Below, piece after piece: positions 15,432 through 22,461 of a stretch of DNA of 32,534 nucleotides. The position numbers and the translations under genes are program-made. The DNA lies in contig PUJZ01000029.1 of the NCBI GenBank assembly GCA_003550345.1, forward strand, positions 1-32,534, given 5' to 3'. The notes beneath the pieces are model-generated. The model was given only the letters and a program-made list of their open reading frames with translations. It did not search any database and was not told the DNA's origin. Source of the DNA: Methanomassiliicoccaceae archaeon (GTDB lineage: Archaea; Thermoplasmatota; Thermoplasmata; Methanomassiliicoccales; Methanomethylophilaceae). Numbering within the stretch: the first letter of the stretch is position 1; every line of letters begins with the position of its first letter.

Positions 15432-16778
15432 TTACGACGATGGTCCGCCCTCGCCGTACTTGGAGCGGAACGCCCTCGCCATCCATGGTGGCGCCAGCAA
15501 CGCTGTCATTATCGACATGAACACCACCACCGTGTACATCTCCTGGGTGATGGCCGCTGCCGTGAGGCCTATGTAGGCCACCGTTATGCCCACCTCGCCG
15601 CGGGGAGACATCCCGATGCCCACGATGTTGGCCTCCCTGCTGCCCAATGACCTGTCGGTGAGGACCACTCCCAAGTACCCTGCCACATACTTGCCCAGCA
15701 CCGCCAAGGCGATCACACAGACCGTCAGGAGGACCATGCCGCCGAAACCGCTCAGCTCCACCCTCATGCCCACATAAACGAAGAACAGGGGCACCAGGAA
15801 GGCGTTTATCCCTTTGAACTTGCTCTCCAGCTTCTCGTAGGCGAACTCAGCGAAGAGCATGCCGGCCAGGAAGGCGCCGATTATGGAGGCCAGGCCGAGG
15901 ACGAAGGCCACCGCTGACAGGCCAAGGCATGTTATCACCGCCAGAGGGAACGGTTCGAAGCCCCAGGGCCACTCCCTCTCCCTGCACACTATGCCCTCGC
16001 GGGTGAGGCGGCAGCGCTGCATCTCGCTCAGCCGGGGGACGCCATGGGAGCACAGCAGCAGTATGGCGGCGACGAACAGGACGGCCAAGATTATGCTGGT
16101 CGCCATCCCCAGCAGATCCATCCCAGTGCCTGCCCTCTGGGAGGCGGCGACGCTAACCACGACGGCCAGCACGATCATGGTCAATATGTCGTCCACCACC
16201 GCCGCACCGATGATGATGCGGGACTCGATGGTGTCCAGCATGCCCATCTCCGTGAGCACGCGGGCGGTCATTCCGATGCAGGTGGCCACCATGGCGGCGG
16301 CCATGAACAGAGCGTGAACCAGCCAGTTCGGGTCTTTGGCGATGAATATGTCGAAGCCCATAATCAGCCCGAAACCGAGGATGAAAGGTATGAGCACGCC
16401 GAACGCGGCCACAGTGAACGATGTCCTCCCCACCGAGCGCAGCTCGCATATCCTGGTCTGCATCCCGACCGAGAACAGCAGGAATATCACGCCCAGGTTG
16501 GCGATTACCTCGAACACCTCATGGAAGACGCTGGGGTCGGTGGGGTGCCATTCGATCCCCAGGCCAGAAGCCAGTGTGAAACCGCCGATGGCCAGGTTGG
16601 CGATCAGCACCCCGGCGAGTATCTCCCCCACCTGGCTGAGCATGCCCAATTTTATGAACAATTCAGCGAATATCCGCGCGAGAAGGAAGACGATGAAGAG
16701 CTGAATAAGGACGGCCTGCATCAGAGTGGCGTCCGCCAACGGGGCGAACAGCTTGTCCAAGGAGGCACCGATCTCCAT
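15432..16778 (-). CDS. CPA2-type cation/proton antiporter, paralogue 3
   Basis: A 448-residue antiporter, the outermost copy, next to the NikR-type regulator. The Asp-Asp pair is 196-197 in GAAVVDDI, the Arg motif reads GMSPRGEVGITVAYIGL, and the mid-loop cysteines are Cys243, Cys256 and Cys265. The frame extends 20 codons further to a TTG, but the ATG at 16778 aligns with the other two copies. This start codon lies inside one arm of an 11-bp inverted repeat whose other arm is 50 bp upstream, so expression is probably repressed under some condition. It is the most diverged of the three in its C-terminal motif. Confidence 0.88.
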   Translation of the reverse strand: MEIGASLDKLFAPLADATLMQAVLIQLFIVFLLARIFAELFIKLGMLSQVGEILAGVLIANLAIGGFTLASGLGIEWHPTDPSVFHEVFEVIANLGVIFLLFSVGMQTRICELRSVGRTSFTVAAFGVLIPFILGFGLIMGFDIFIAKDPNWLVHALFMAAAMVATCIGMTARVLTEMGMLDTIESRIIIGAAVVDDILTMIVLAVVVSVAASQRAGTGMDLLGMATSIILAVLFVAAILLLCSHGVPRLSEMQRCRLTREGIVCREREWPWGFEPFPLAVITCLGLSAVAFVLGLASIIGAFLAGMLFAEFAYEKLESKFKGINAFLVPLFFVYVGMRVELSGFGGMVLLTVCVIALAVLGKYVAGYLGVVLTDRSLGSREANIVGIGMSPRGEVGITVAYIGLTAAAITQEMYTVVVFMSIMTALLAPPWMARAFRSKYGEGGPSS

Positions 16779-16848
16779 TAACACCGTCAATTCCTTCTTG
16801 GGACCAAGATTATTGAAGGCGTATTTGCTAATTTGCAACGGTGTTAAT
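16777..16848 (-). promoter_or_regulatory. Paired inverted-repeat candidate operator of antiporter paralogue 3
   Basis: ATTAACACCGT (16777-16787) and ACGGTGTTAAT (16838-16848) are exact inverse complements, with centres 61 bp apart (about six helical turns). The proximal arm covers the start codon and ribosome-binding region; the distal arm lies upstream of AT-rich promoter elements (AATAATC near 16808-16814). This geometry suits a repressor that bridges two sites. The core GTGTTAA also occurs in the binding-protein promoter at 3062-3113. Confidence 0.5.
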
Positions 16849-16880
16849 GCAGGACATGGCAGCGATGCCGCGGGATGGCC

Positions 16881-16928
16881 GCTAGCCGTCCTTCAGCCTA
16901 GCCTTGCATCAGGGATGGACGGCCTAGC
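16881..16928 (-). terminator. Stem-loop at the end of the nikR-like gene
   Basis: GCTAGCCGTCC (16881-16891) pairs with GGACGGCCTAGC (16917-16928) with one bulged base. The structure includes the stop codon of the regulator gene. No T-run follows, so it may be an mRNA end structure rather than a true terminator. Confidence 0.3.
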
Positions 16929-17307
16929 TGCGCACGAACTTCACATAATCAGCGACGCTCTTCGACTGGATTTCCCTGAGCATGGACTTCAGATCCTCGG
17001 CGTCGCCCCTGACAATAAGGACCTCCAGGCATTTATGGTTTCGAAGATGGGAGTGCAGATGGGTCTGGATCATGTCTTCGTTCTTGTGTATTATGTTCAT
17101 CAGCCAGGTGTCGTTGTGCCTGCTGTGGACGATGATGGCAACGCCCTCGACCTCTCCCGCGAGGCCCTCGCGCTCTCTGATCTCCGCCTCCGCCGCCCGG
17201 AGGCACAGGCGTATCGCTTCGCTTCGGTTGCTCAGTCCCAGCGTCTGTTGCAGGCAGTCCAGGTCCTCGATGTTCTTGTCGTTCAATGATATGCTGATTA
17301 CGGCCAT
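16924..17307 (-). CDS. nikR: NikR-family nickel-responsive transcriptional regulator
   Basis: A 127-residue metal-sensing repressor. The N-terminus (MAVISISLNDKNIEDLDCLQ, then LGLSNRSEAIRLCLRAA) is a ribbon-helix-helix DNA-binding domain. The C-terminal ACT-like domain holds the square-planar nickel ligands at the spacing of E. coli NikR (His76, His87, His89, Cys95): here His74, His85, His87 and Cys93. A good Shine-Dalgarno (GGGGAG) precedes the ATG at 17307. It is divergent from a metal ABC importer and next to an antiporter with a paired operator, so both are candidate targets. The nickel call rests on ligand conservation; other metals are possible. Confidence 0.88.
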   Translation of the reverse strand: MAVISISLNDKNIEDLDCLQQTLGLSNRSEAIRLCLRAAEAEIREREGLAGEVEGVAIIVHSRHNDTWLMNIIHKNEDMIQTHLHSHLRNHKCLEVLIVRGDAEDLKSMLREIQSKSVADYVKFVRS

Positions 17308-17391
17308 GGTCCATGCTCCCCGTTTCGCTTCATCTTGATTGTTTCCGTCTCTCGTTCATATCGGAATGCGCGGTCCGTTCCTCGGCGAACG

Positions 17392-17462
17392 TAATAATTG
17401 TTATTAACTCCAGCAAGAATCCGCTTTATTATTTATTAAAGTGCTCATCAATTATTAATAAT
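17392..17462 (+). promoter_or_regulatory. Metal-importer promoter with two AT-rich dyads
   Basis: The 175-bp gap between the divergent nikR-like and binding-protein genes holds two dyads: TAATAATTGTTATTA (17392-17406, arms TAATAA/TTATTA) and the perfect palindrome ATTATTAATAAT (17451-17462). The second is centred about 27 nt before the ATG at 17483 and so doubles as the TATA box; a protein bound there would block TBP. The sites differ from the classical enterobacterial NikR operator. Confidence 0.5.
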
Positions 17463-17482
17463 CATTCAAAATATTCTGCCTC

Positions 17483-18343
17483 ATGAAACCGGTGCAGCTC
17501 CTCGTTGCCATGCTCGCAGCAGCCCTTCTGCTCGCAAGCGGCATCATAATACTGGGCTCTGATGACGATGAAGATGTTATGGAGATCACTGTCACATTGG
17601 CATGGCAGAAGGAGATGGTGGAGTGGATCGGCGGCGACCATGTCAAGGCCACCCATATGGTGAGGCCAGGAGAGGACCCTCATGTCCCTGAGGGGATGAC
17701 CCCGGCGGAGGTGGTGGCAGCGGCAAAATCCGAGGCCTATATCTACATAGGCGCGGGCATGGGATGGGAATCGACCCATCTGAGCACCATCGAGTCTGAG
17801 CTGCCTGATCTCAAGATGTTCAAGATGTCCGAGGGTGTTGACCTGATACCCCGTGGGGCAAACACCGATGGGCATGTATGGACCCTTCCCGAAAATCTGC
17901 TGATAATGGCGAACAACACCAAGAACGCCCTCATCGAGCTCGACCCTGAGAACGAAGCGGACTACACGACAGGTTACGAGAGCTATGTCGAGAGGGTGAA
18001 TGAGATAAAGACGCTGGCTGATGAGAAGCTGGGAGGTGCCGCCGGGAAAGAGTTCCTGGTCTTCCATTCCGCCTGGCAATATCTTGCTCAGGAGTACGGC
18101 CTCGTAGAGGTGGCGGTCCAGGACGAGTTCGGGAACGATCTTAACCCCAGCACAGTAGCCAGCTGGATAGAAAACAACCATGCTGGCCTGGACAAGATGT
18201 ACGTCAGGCCCCACGACCCCGTCAACGAGGGGGCATTCGCCGACCAGGGAATAGAGGTCATCATAATGAACCCGCTCGCGCTCAACTGGTTGGACGAGTT
18301 GGAAAAGTTCATTAACGAATTGGGGGATTTCTTCGCGGCCTGA
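17483..18343 (+). CDS. Metal ABC transporter substrate-binding protein, ZnuA/TroA family
   Basis: A 286-residue cluster A-I metal-binding protein. An N-terminal hydrophobic segment (residues 5-24) lacks a lipobox cysteine and likely anchors it. Metal ligands by alignment to the family are His67 in EDPHVPEGMTP, His131 in DGHVWTLPEN and His195 in FHSAWQYLAQEYGL. The fourth position, usually Asp or Glu near the C-terminus, appears to be Asn263 in IIMNPLALN. Three His resembles the zinc rather than the manganese subgroup, but the His-rich loop of many ZnuA proteins is absent. With a NikR-type regulator alongside, nickel is also plausible. It is first gene of the operon with the ATPase and permease. 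Confidence 0.9.
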   Translation: MKPVQLLVAMLAAALLLASGIIILGSDDDEDVMEITVTLAWQKEMVEWIGGDHVKATHMVRPGEDPHVPEGMTPAEVVAAAKSEAYIYIGAGMGWESTHLSTIESELPDLKMFKMSEGVDLIPRGANTDGHVWTLPENLLIMANNTKNALIELDPENEADYTTGYESYVERVNEIKTLADEKLGGAAGKEFLVFHSAWQYLAQEYGLVEVAVQDEFGNDLNPSTVASWIENNHAGLDKMYVRPHDPVNEGAFADQGIEVIIMNPLALNWLDELEKFINELGDFFAA

Positions 18344-18358
18344 CGGCTCTGTGTTACT

Positions 18359-19123
18359 ATGGAAGGCAGTCCGCCCATAGAGATCGATGACCTCACCGCG
18401 GGTTACGGCAGCAACATCGTCCTCGAGGACGTCAGCCTCAGGCTTGAGGATAGGGACTTCCTCGCCGTCATCGGGCCTAACGGAGGGGGGAAGACCACCC
18501 TCCTCCGGGCCATACTCGGCATCATCTCCCCCTTCAAGGGAGATGTAAGAATATTCGGCGAGCCGGTCAGCGAGGGGCTGCGGAGGATAGGCTACGTGCC
18601 CCAAAGGGGCAACTTCGACAGCAGCTTCCCCATCACCGTTTACGACGTAGTCCTGATGGGCACCAGGGTGATGAAGGGCTACCGTCCCCGTTACAGCGCG
18701 GATAGCCATGAGCGGGCGGCTGAAGCCCTGGAGATAGTGGGCATCGAGGACCTGGCCCAATGCAGCCTTTCAGAGCTTTCCGGCGGGCAGATGCAGAGGG
18801 CCCTGCTGGCGAGGGCCATGGCGGGCAGGCCCGACATACTGCTGCTCGATGAGCCGACCGCAAGCCTGGACCCGCACATAAAGGAGTGCATATACGACTC
18901 CCTGCGCCGGATAAACGAGGACCTCGCCATCATGATCGTGACGCATGACATCGGCGTGGTATCCACCCACGTTAAGAGGGTGGCATGCCTTAACAAGAAC
19001 ATAATTGTGCATGACGAGCCGCTGATAACACCTGACATGCTGGAGATGGGGTACCATTGCCCGGTGGAGCTGCTGGCCCACGGAGTGCCGCACAGGACCT
19101 ACGGGGAGCATGACCATGACTGA
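18359..19123 (+). CDS. Metal ABC transporter ATPase, ZnuC family
   Basis: A 254-residue ATPase for the adjacent permease. Walker A is GPNGGGKTT, the Q-loop lies in GYVPQRGNFDSSFP, the signature is LSGGQMQR, Walker B is ILLLDEP and the switch His is in IVTHD. The Q-loop and following VYDVVLMG segment are typical of the manganese/zinc importer group. The tail ends in a short His/Asp cluster (YGEHDHD) that could bind metal. It starts 15 bp after the binding-protein stop and overlaps the permease by 14 bp. Confidence 0.93.
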   Translation: MEGSPPIEIDDLTAGYGSNIVLEDVSLRLEDRDFLAVIGPNGGGKTTLLRAILGIISPFKGDVRIFGEPVSEGLRRIGYVPQRGNFDSSFPITVYDVVLMGTRVMKGYRPRYSADSHERAAEALEIVGIEDLAQCSLSELSGGQMQRALLARAMAGRPDILLLDEPTASLDPHIKECIYDSLRRINEDLAIMIVTHDIGVVSTHVKRVACLNKNIIVHDEPLITPDMLEMGYHCPVELLAHGVPHRTYGEHDHD

Positions 19124-19991
19124 TTGGGGCATGGTCCTATCGATAGGCCTGATCCAGAACATGTTCGTGGCCACCATAATGGCCAGCGTTGTATGCGGTG
19201 TGATAGGCACCTATGTGGTGGTGAAGAGGATCGTCTTCGTAAGCGGCGGCATCGCGCACACCACCTTCGGAGGCGTCGGCTTCGCGTACTACCTTCAATC
19301 GGTCTTCCTGGTCTCCTGGTTCACACCGATGCTGGGCGCGATACTCTTCGCAGTGGGCGCAGCGCTCATAATCGGATCCCCTCGCATAAGCAGGATAGTG
19401 CGGGAGGACTCCACCATCGGAGTGCTATGGGTGGTGGGCATGGCGCTCGGCGTCCTGTTCATAAGCCTCACCGACCACAACGTGGTGGTGGTGAGGTCCT
19501 ACGAGAGCATCCTGTTCGGCAACGTTCTCCTCGTCAGCAGCCAGAACCTTCAGATCATGGCGGTCATGGGAGTGGTCATACTCTCCCTGGTGGCTTATCT
19601 CTACCGCGACCTCCAGATCCTCACATTCGATGAGACCCAGGCGAGGATCAGCGGCATCAACGTGACATTGATGAACATGTTGCTCTACGTGCTGGTAGCA
19701 TTGACCTGCGTGTTCGTGATGAACATCGTGGGCATCGTCCTGGTCATAGCGCTGCTGACGCTGCCTGCCGCCATCGCGAGCATGTTCAGCAACGACCTGA
19801 AAGGCATCATGGTCCTGGCGACGGCCTGCGCGCTGGTGCTCTCCCTGCTGGGCCTGGTGCTGTCGATCGAGTTCAGCATACCTCCGGGTGCATCGATCGT
19901 GCTCACACTGGCAGCGTTCTTCATGCTCTCCCTGGGCATAAGGTCGTACTATGACCGAGGTGCAGTCGTATCGAAGGTCGAGGGTGAATGA
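19110..19991 (+). CDS. Metal ABC transporter permease, ZnuB/ABC-3 family
   Basis: A 293-residue permease of the ABC-3 family with about eight or nine membrane segments. Family features include GTYVVVKRIVFVSGGIAHTT near residue 33-52 and a coupling region around DETQARISGINV (about 175-186). It is translated from ATG 19110 (GGGGAG just upstream), inside the end of the ATPase gene; an in-frame ATG two codons later is an alternative. It completes the binding protein-ATPase-permease unit and ends 29 bp from the convergent SDR gene. Confidence 0.92.
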   Translation: MTMTDWGMVLSIGLIQNMFVATIMASVVCGVIGTYVVVKRIVFVSGGIAHTTFGGVGFAYYLQSVFLVSWFTPMLGAILFAVGAALIIGSPRISRIVREDSTIGVLWVVGMALGVLFISLTDHNVVVVRSYESILFGNVLLVSSQNLQIMAVMGVVILSLVAYLYRDLQILTFDETQARISGINVTLMNMLLYVLVALTCVFVMNIVGIVLVIALLTLPAAIASMFSNDLKGIMVLATACALVLSLLGLVLSIEFSIPPGASIVLTLAAFFMLSLGIRSYYDRGAVVSKVEGE

Positions 19992-20020
19992 AATATCTAG
20001 GATTCATCGGCGGGTATGGC

Positions 20021-21010
20021 TCAGATGTATCCGTTAGCCTGATACCATTCCACCGTTTCACGAAGCCCTTCCTCGAGACGGTATGCCGGCGAATAGCCCA
20101 GCTCCGTGGCGATCTTGTCAACTGAGTAGCTGCGGTCGCTGCTCACGGCGTCGACCGTGCTCAGCCTCCACATGAAGTTGTCGCGGCGGAGCATCGCGTT
20201 CGCGGCCTGCACCGGGGCAATCATCGCCTTGGCGAGGAATGGGTTAAGCCGCAGCTTCGGCATGGGCTTCCCGAGTATATCCGCCAGCATCGCATAGACC
20301 TCCTTGTAGCTGTATGAGCGGTCCTCGCTCACTATGTAGTTCTCACCGATGGAGCGGGGGTCGTTGAGCGCGAGGAGGTGCGCCTGGACCACGTCCTTCA
20401 CGTGCACGAACTGCACATGGCTCTCGCCGTTGCCGATCATGAACCGGGAGGCGATGGAGTTGGCGAAGGACGTTATGAACCAGAAGGACACGTCGTTGAC
20501 GTTGCGGGGACCGTATATGCCGGAAGGGCGTAGTATAGTGTAGCGCAGGCCAGCATTCTCGAAGCGTCTTACGAGCTCCTCCGCCATCAGCTTGGAGCGC
20601 CCGTAGTCGTAGGCAGGACGGGGATCGCTGCTCTCGTCGGCGGGTATCGCCTCCACCGGACCCATCGCCTCGGTGGACGAGCAGTAGATGAAACGGTCGA
20701 CGCCTTCGGCCAAAGCGGCCTTTATCAGGTTCTCGGTGCCGTCGATGTTCACCCTCCTGTAGCTTTCCCATTTGCCGGAGAAGGTGTAATAGGCCGCCAG
20801 ATGGATGACTGCGTCCACGCCGCGGACCGCCTCCCTCAGGGAGGAGGGGTCGTCAAGCTGGGCCTCCCGCAGCTCAACGCCCAGACCCTCCAGGCGGGAG
20901 GTTTCGCTGCTGGCACGCACCATGGCCACCACCTGGTGGCCCTCCTCGATGAGCCCTTCCGCCATATGGCCGCCGAGGAACCCTGTAGCCCCGGTGACCA
21001 GCACCTTCAA
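20021..21010 (-). CDS. NAD(P)-dependent extended SDR (dihydroflavonol-reductase/epimerase-like)
   Basis: A 329-residue extended short-chain dehydrogenase. The Rossmann motif TGATGFLGG is at residues 6-14, the active-site Ser/Thr in IYCSSTEAMGP near 111-113, and the YxxxK pair is Tyr136/Lys140. The sequence between (HLAAYYTFSGKW) is nearer to dihydroflavonol 4-reductase-like enzymes than to sugar-nucleotide epimerases. It is the last gene of the LuxE-LuxC-SDR operon, starting in a 4-bp overlap (ATGA) with luxC. It may reduce the aldehyde made by LuxC or a keto/hydroxy group of the same substrate; this is inference from position. Confidence 0.88.
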   Translation of the reverse strand: MKVLVTGATGFLGGHMAEGLIEEGHQVVAMVRASSETSRLEGLGVELREAQLDDPSSLREAVRGVDAVIHLAAYYTFSGKWESYRRVNIDGTENLIKAALAEGVDRFIYCSSTEAMGPVEAIPADESSDPRPAYDYGRSKLMAEELVRRFENAGLRYTILRPSGIYGPRNVNDVSFWFITSFANSIASRFMIGNGESHVQFVHVKDVVQAHLLALNDPRSIGENYIVSEDRSYSYKEVYAMLADILGKPMPKLRLNPFLAKAMIAPVQAANAMLRRDNFMWRLSTVDAVSSDRSYSVDKIATELGYSPAYRLEEGLRETVEWYQANGYI

Positions 21011-22461
21011 TCCAGCACCTCTTTGCCGAGCGAGGTGTCGCGCTGGTAAACGCCGTAGGTGAACAGCTTGGCCATGTCCATGCCGTCATAGGGCTCCAGC
21101 GGGCTGCGCATGAACATGTCCTCCAAGGGGACGATGCGGTATGCCCCGGTGGAGGGCAGCGAGGGCATCAGAGCCTCCTTCCTGGCGGCGCTGACGGCGA
21201 GGCCTATGGTCTGGACCTTGTCGGCGCCGCGGTAGGCGTTGTTGTCGGGCAGGTCGCCGATTAGGTCGATAACCCTCTCGTTGTCGTCCACGCGTATCAC
21301 CTCCAGGAAGCGGCGGCGATTGTGGAAGGCCAATGGCCCGTATGACTGGCTTGCCTCGTCCAGGTCGCTAACGCTCTCCGACAGTGTTATGGTCCACATG
21401 TTGTCCGTGTCGTTGGAGGAGAACACCCGTCCGCCGGCGAACTGCACGTATTTCCGGGAGCACTGCAGTATGAAGGCGCCGTCGTCGCTCATGCCCATGG
21501 CCATGCCCTTGCCGAGGGCGTCCAGCTCGCTGCCCACCATGGCGCAGAACCTCTTGGCTGCCTCCATCGAACCGATGAACGCGGCCTGCGTGGGCGAAGA
21601 GCAAAGCTGCTGGTCGTAGAGCAGTATGTTCATCGCCAGTCCCCGGGCGGCCTCCTCGTCGGCGCTGTTCTCGTCGATGACCGCGAATCCGGTGAGGGGC
21701 CCGTTCACGAAGTAGCGGGGCATATGGGGGTTCATTGCCCCCTTGGCGGAAACCTCCCCGCGGCCGGGGTCCCCGCCCCAATAGTTCACCACCCCGATGC
21801 GGGCGTTGGTGAGCAGGTGGTCGAGCACCTCGCTCCGATGGGAGAAGTAGCTTACCACAAGCAGGTCCAGCATCTCCTGGGCGCCGGTGGTCTTCACCGC
21901 CTCCTCCAGGGTGCTTATGACCGCCAGCACCGCCTCGTAGTTGGACAGCGACGGCTTCAGTATGGTGAGGTTGCCGGTGGCGAGGGCGGTTATTGTGGGT
22001 ATGAACGGAGGGACCAGCGAGTTGCCGGAGCTGATGACCAGCGCCGGTCCGCAGGGATGGTTGCGGATGTTCTCGCCGTCCGATATGGGCACCATGCCCT
22101 CAAGCGAGGCCGCGCCTCCGCGCAGGGTGGATTCGAGGTTCTTCATCATCTTCTCGGGGTCGAGGACCTCGGCGACGAAGGACATCTCCAGCCTGATCAC
22201 CTCGGGCGAGTAGCCGGTGCTCTGGGCCAGGCGCTCGGCCACACCGTCCAGCTCCCCCGACTCCCAACGCCGCCTCCATATCCTCCCCATCTCCTCGATG
22301 GTCCTCAGGCGCTTCTCCACCGGCAGATTGGCGGCCGCCCGCTGCAGCCTGTCGGCCTTCGACAGGATGGCCTCGATGGAGGGGCGGTCTATCTCCGCGG
22401 TCTGCTGGTCTGTGGCGCAACGGAACTGGTGTCCAGGGCAGTAAGGTTCGAACATCTTCAC
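21007..22461 (-). CDS. LuxC-like acyl-CoA/acyl-protein reductase
   Basis: A 484-residue member of the aldehyde-dehydrogenase-related LuxC family, which reduces an enzyme-bound acyl thioester to an aldehyde with NADPH. The nucleophile is Cys287 in LLYDQQLCSSPTQAAF, at the same place as Cys286 of Vibrio LuxC. The nucleotide-binding part includes GPALVISSGNSLVPPFIPT and LTILKPS (about 138-171). It overlaps luxE upstream and the SDR gene downstream by 4 bp each, so the three are made together. The natural substrate is unknown: archaea mostly lack fatty-acid synthesis, so the acyl group may be a short, branched or aromatic acid. Confidence 0.88.
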   Translation of the reverse strand: MKMFEPYCPGHQFRCATDQQTAEIDRPSIEAILSKADRLQRAAANLPVEKRLRTIEEMGRIWRRRWESGELDGVAERLAQSTGYSPEVIRLEMSFVAEVLDPEKMMKNLESTLRGGAASLEGMVPISDGENIRNHPCGPALVISSGNSLVPPFIPTITALATGNLTILKPSLSNYEAVLAVISTLEEAVKTTGAQEMLDLLVVSYFSHRSEVLDHLLTNARIGVVNYWGGDPGRGEVSAKGAMNPHMPRYFVNGPLTGFAVIDENSADEEAARGLAMNILLYDQQLCSSPTQAAFIGSMEAAKRFCAMVGSELDALGKGMAMGMSDDGAFILQCSRKYVQFAGGRVFSSNDTDNMWTITLSESVSDLDEASQSYGPLAFHNRRRFLEVIRVDDNERVIDLIGDLPDNNAYRGADKVQTIGLAVSAARKEALMPSLPSTGAYRIVPLEDMFMRSPLEPYDGMDMAKLFTYGVYQRDTSLGKEVLD

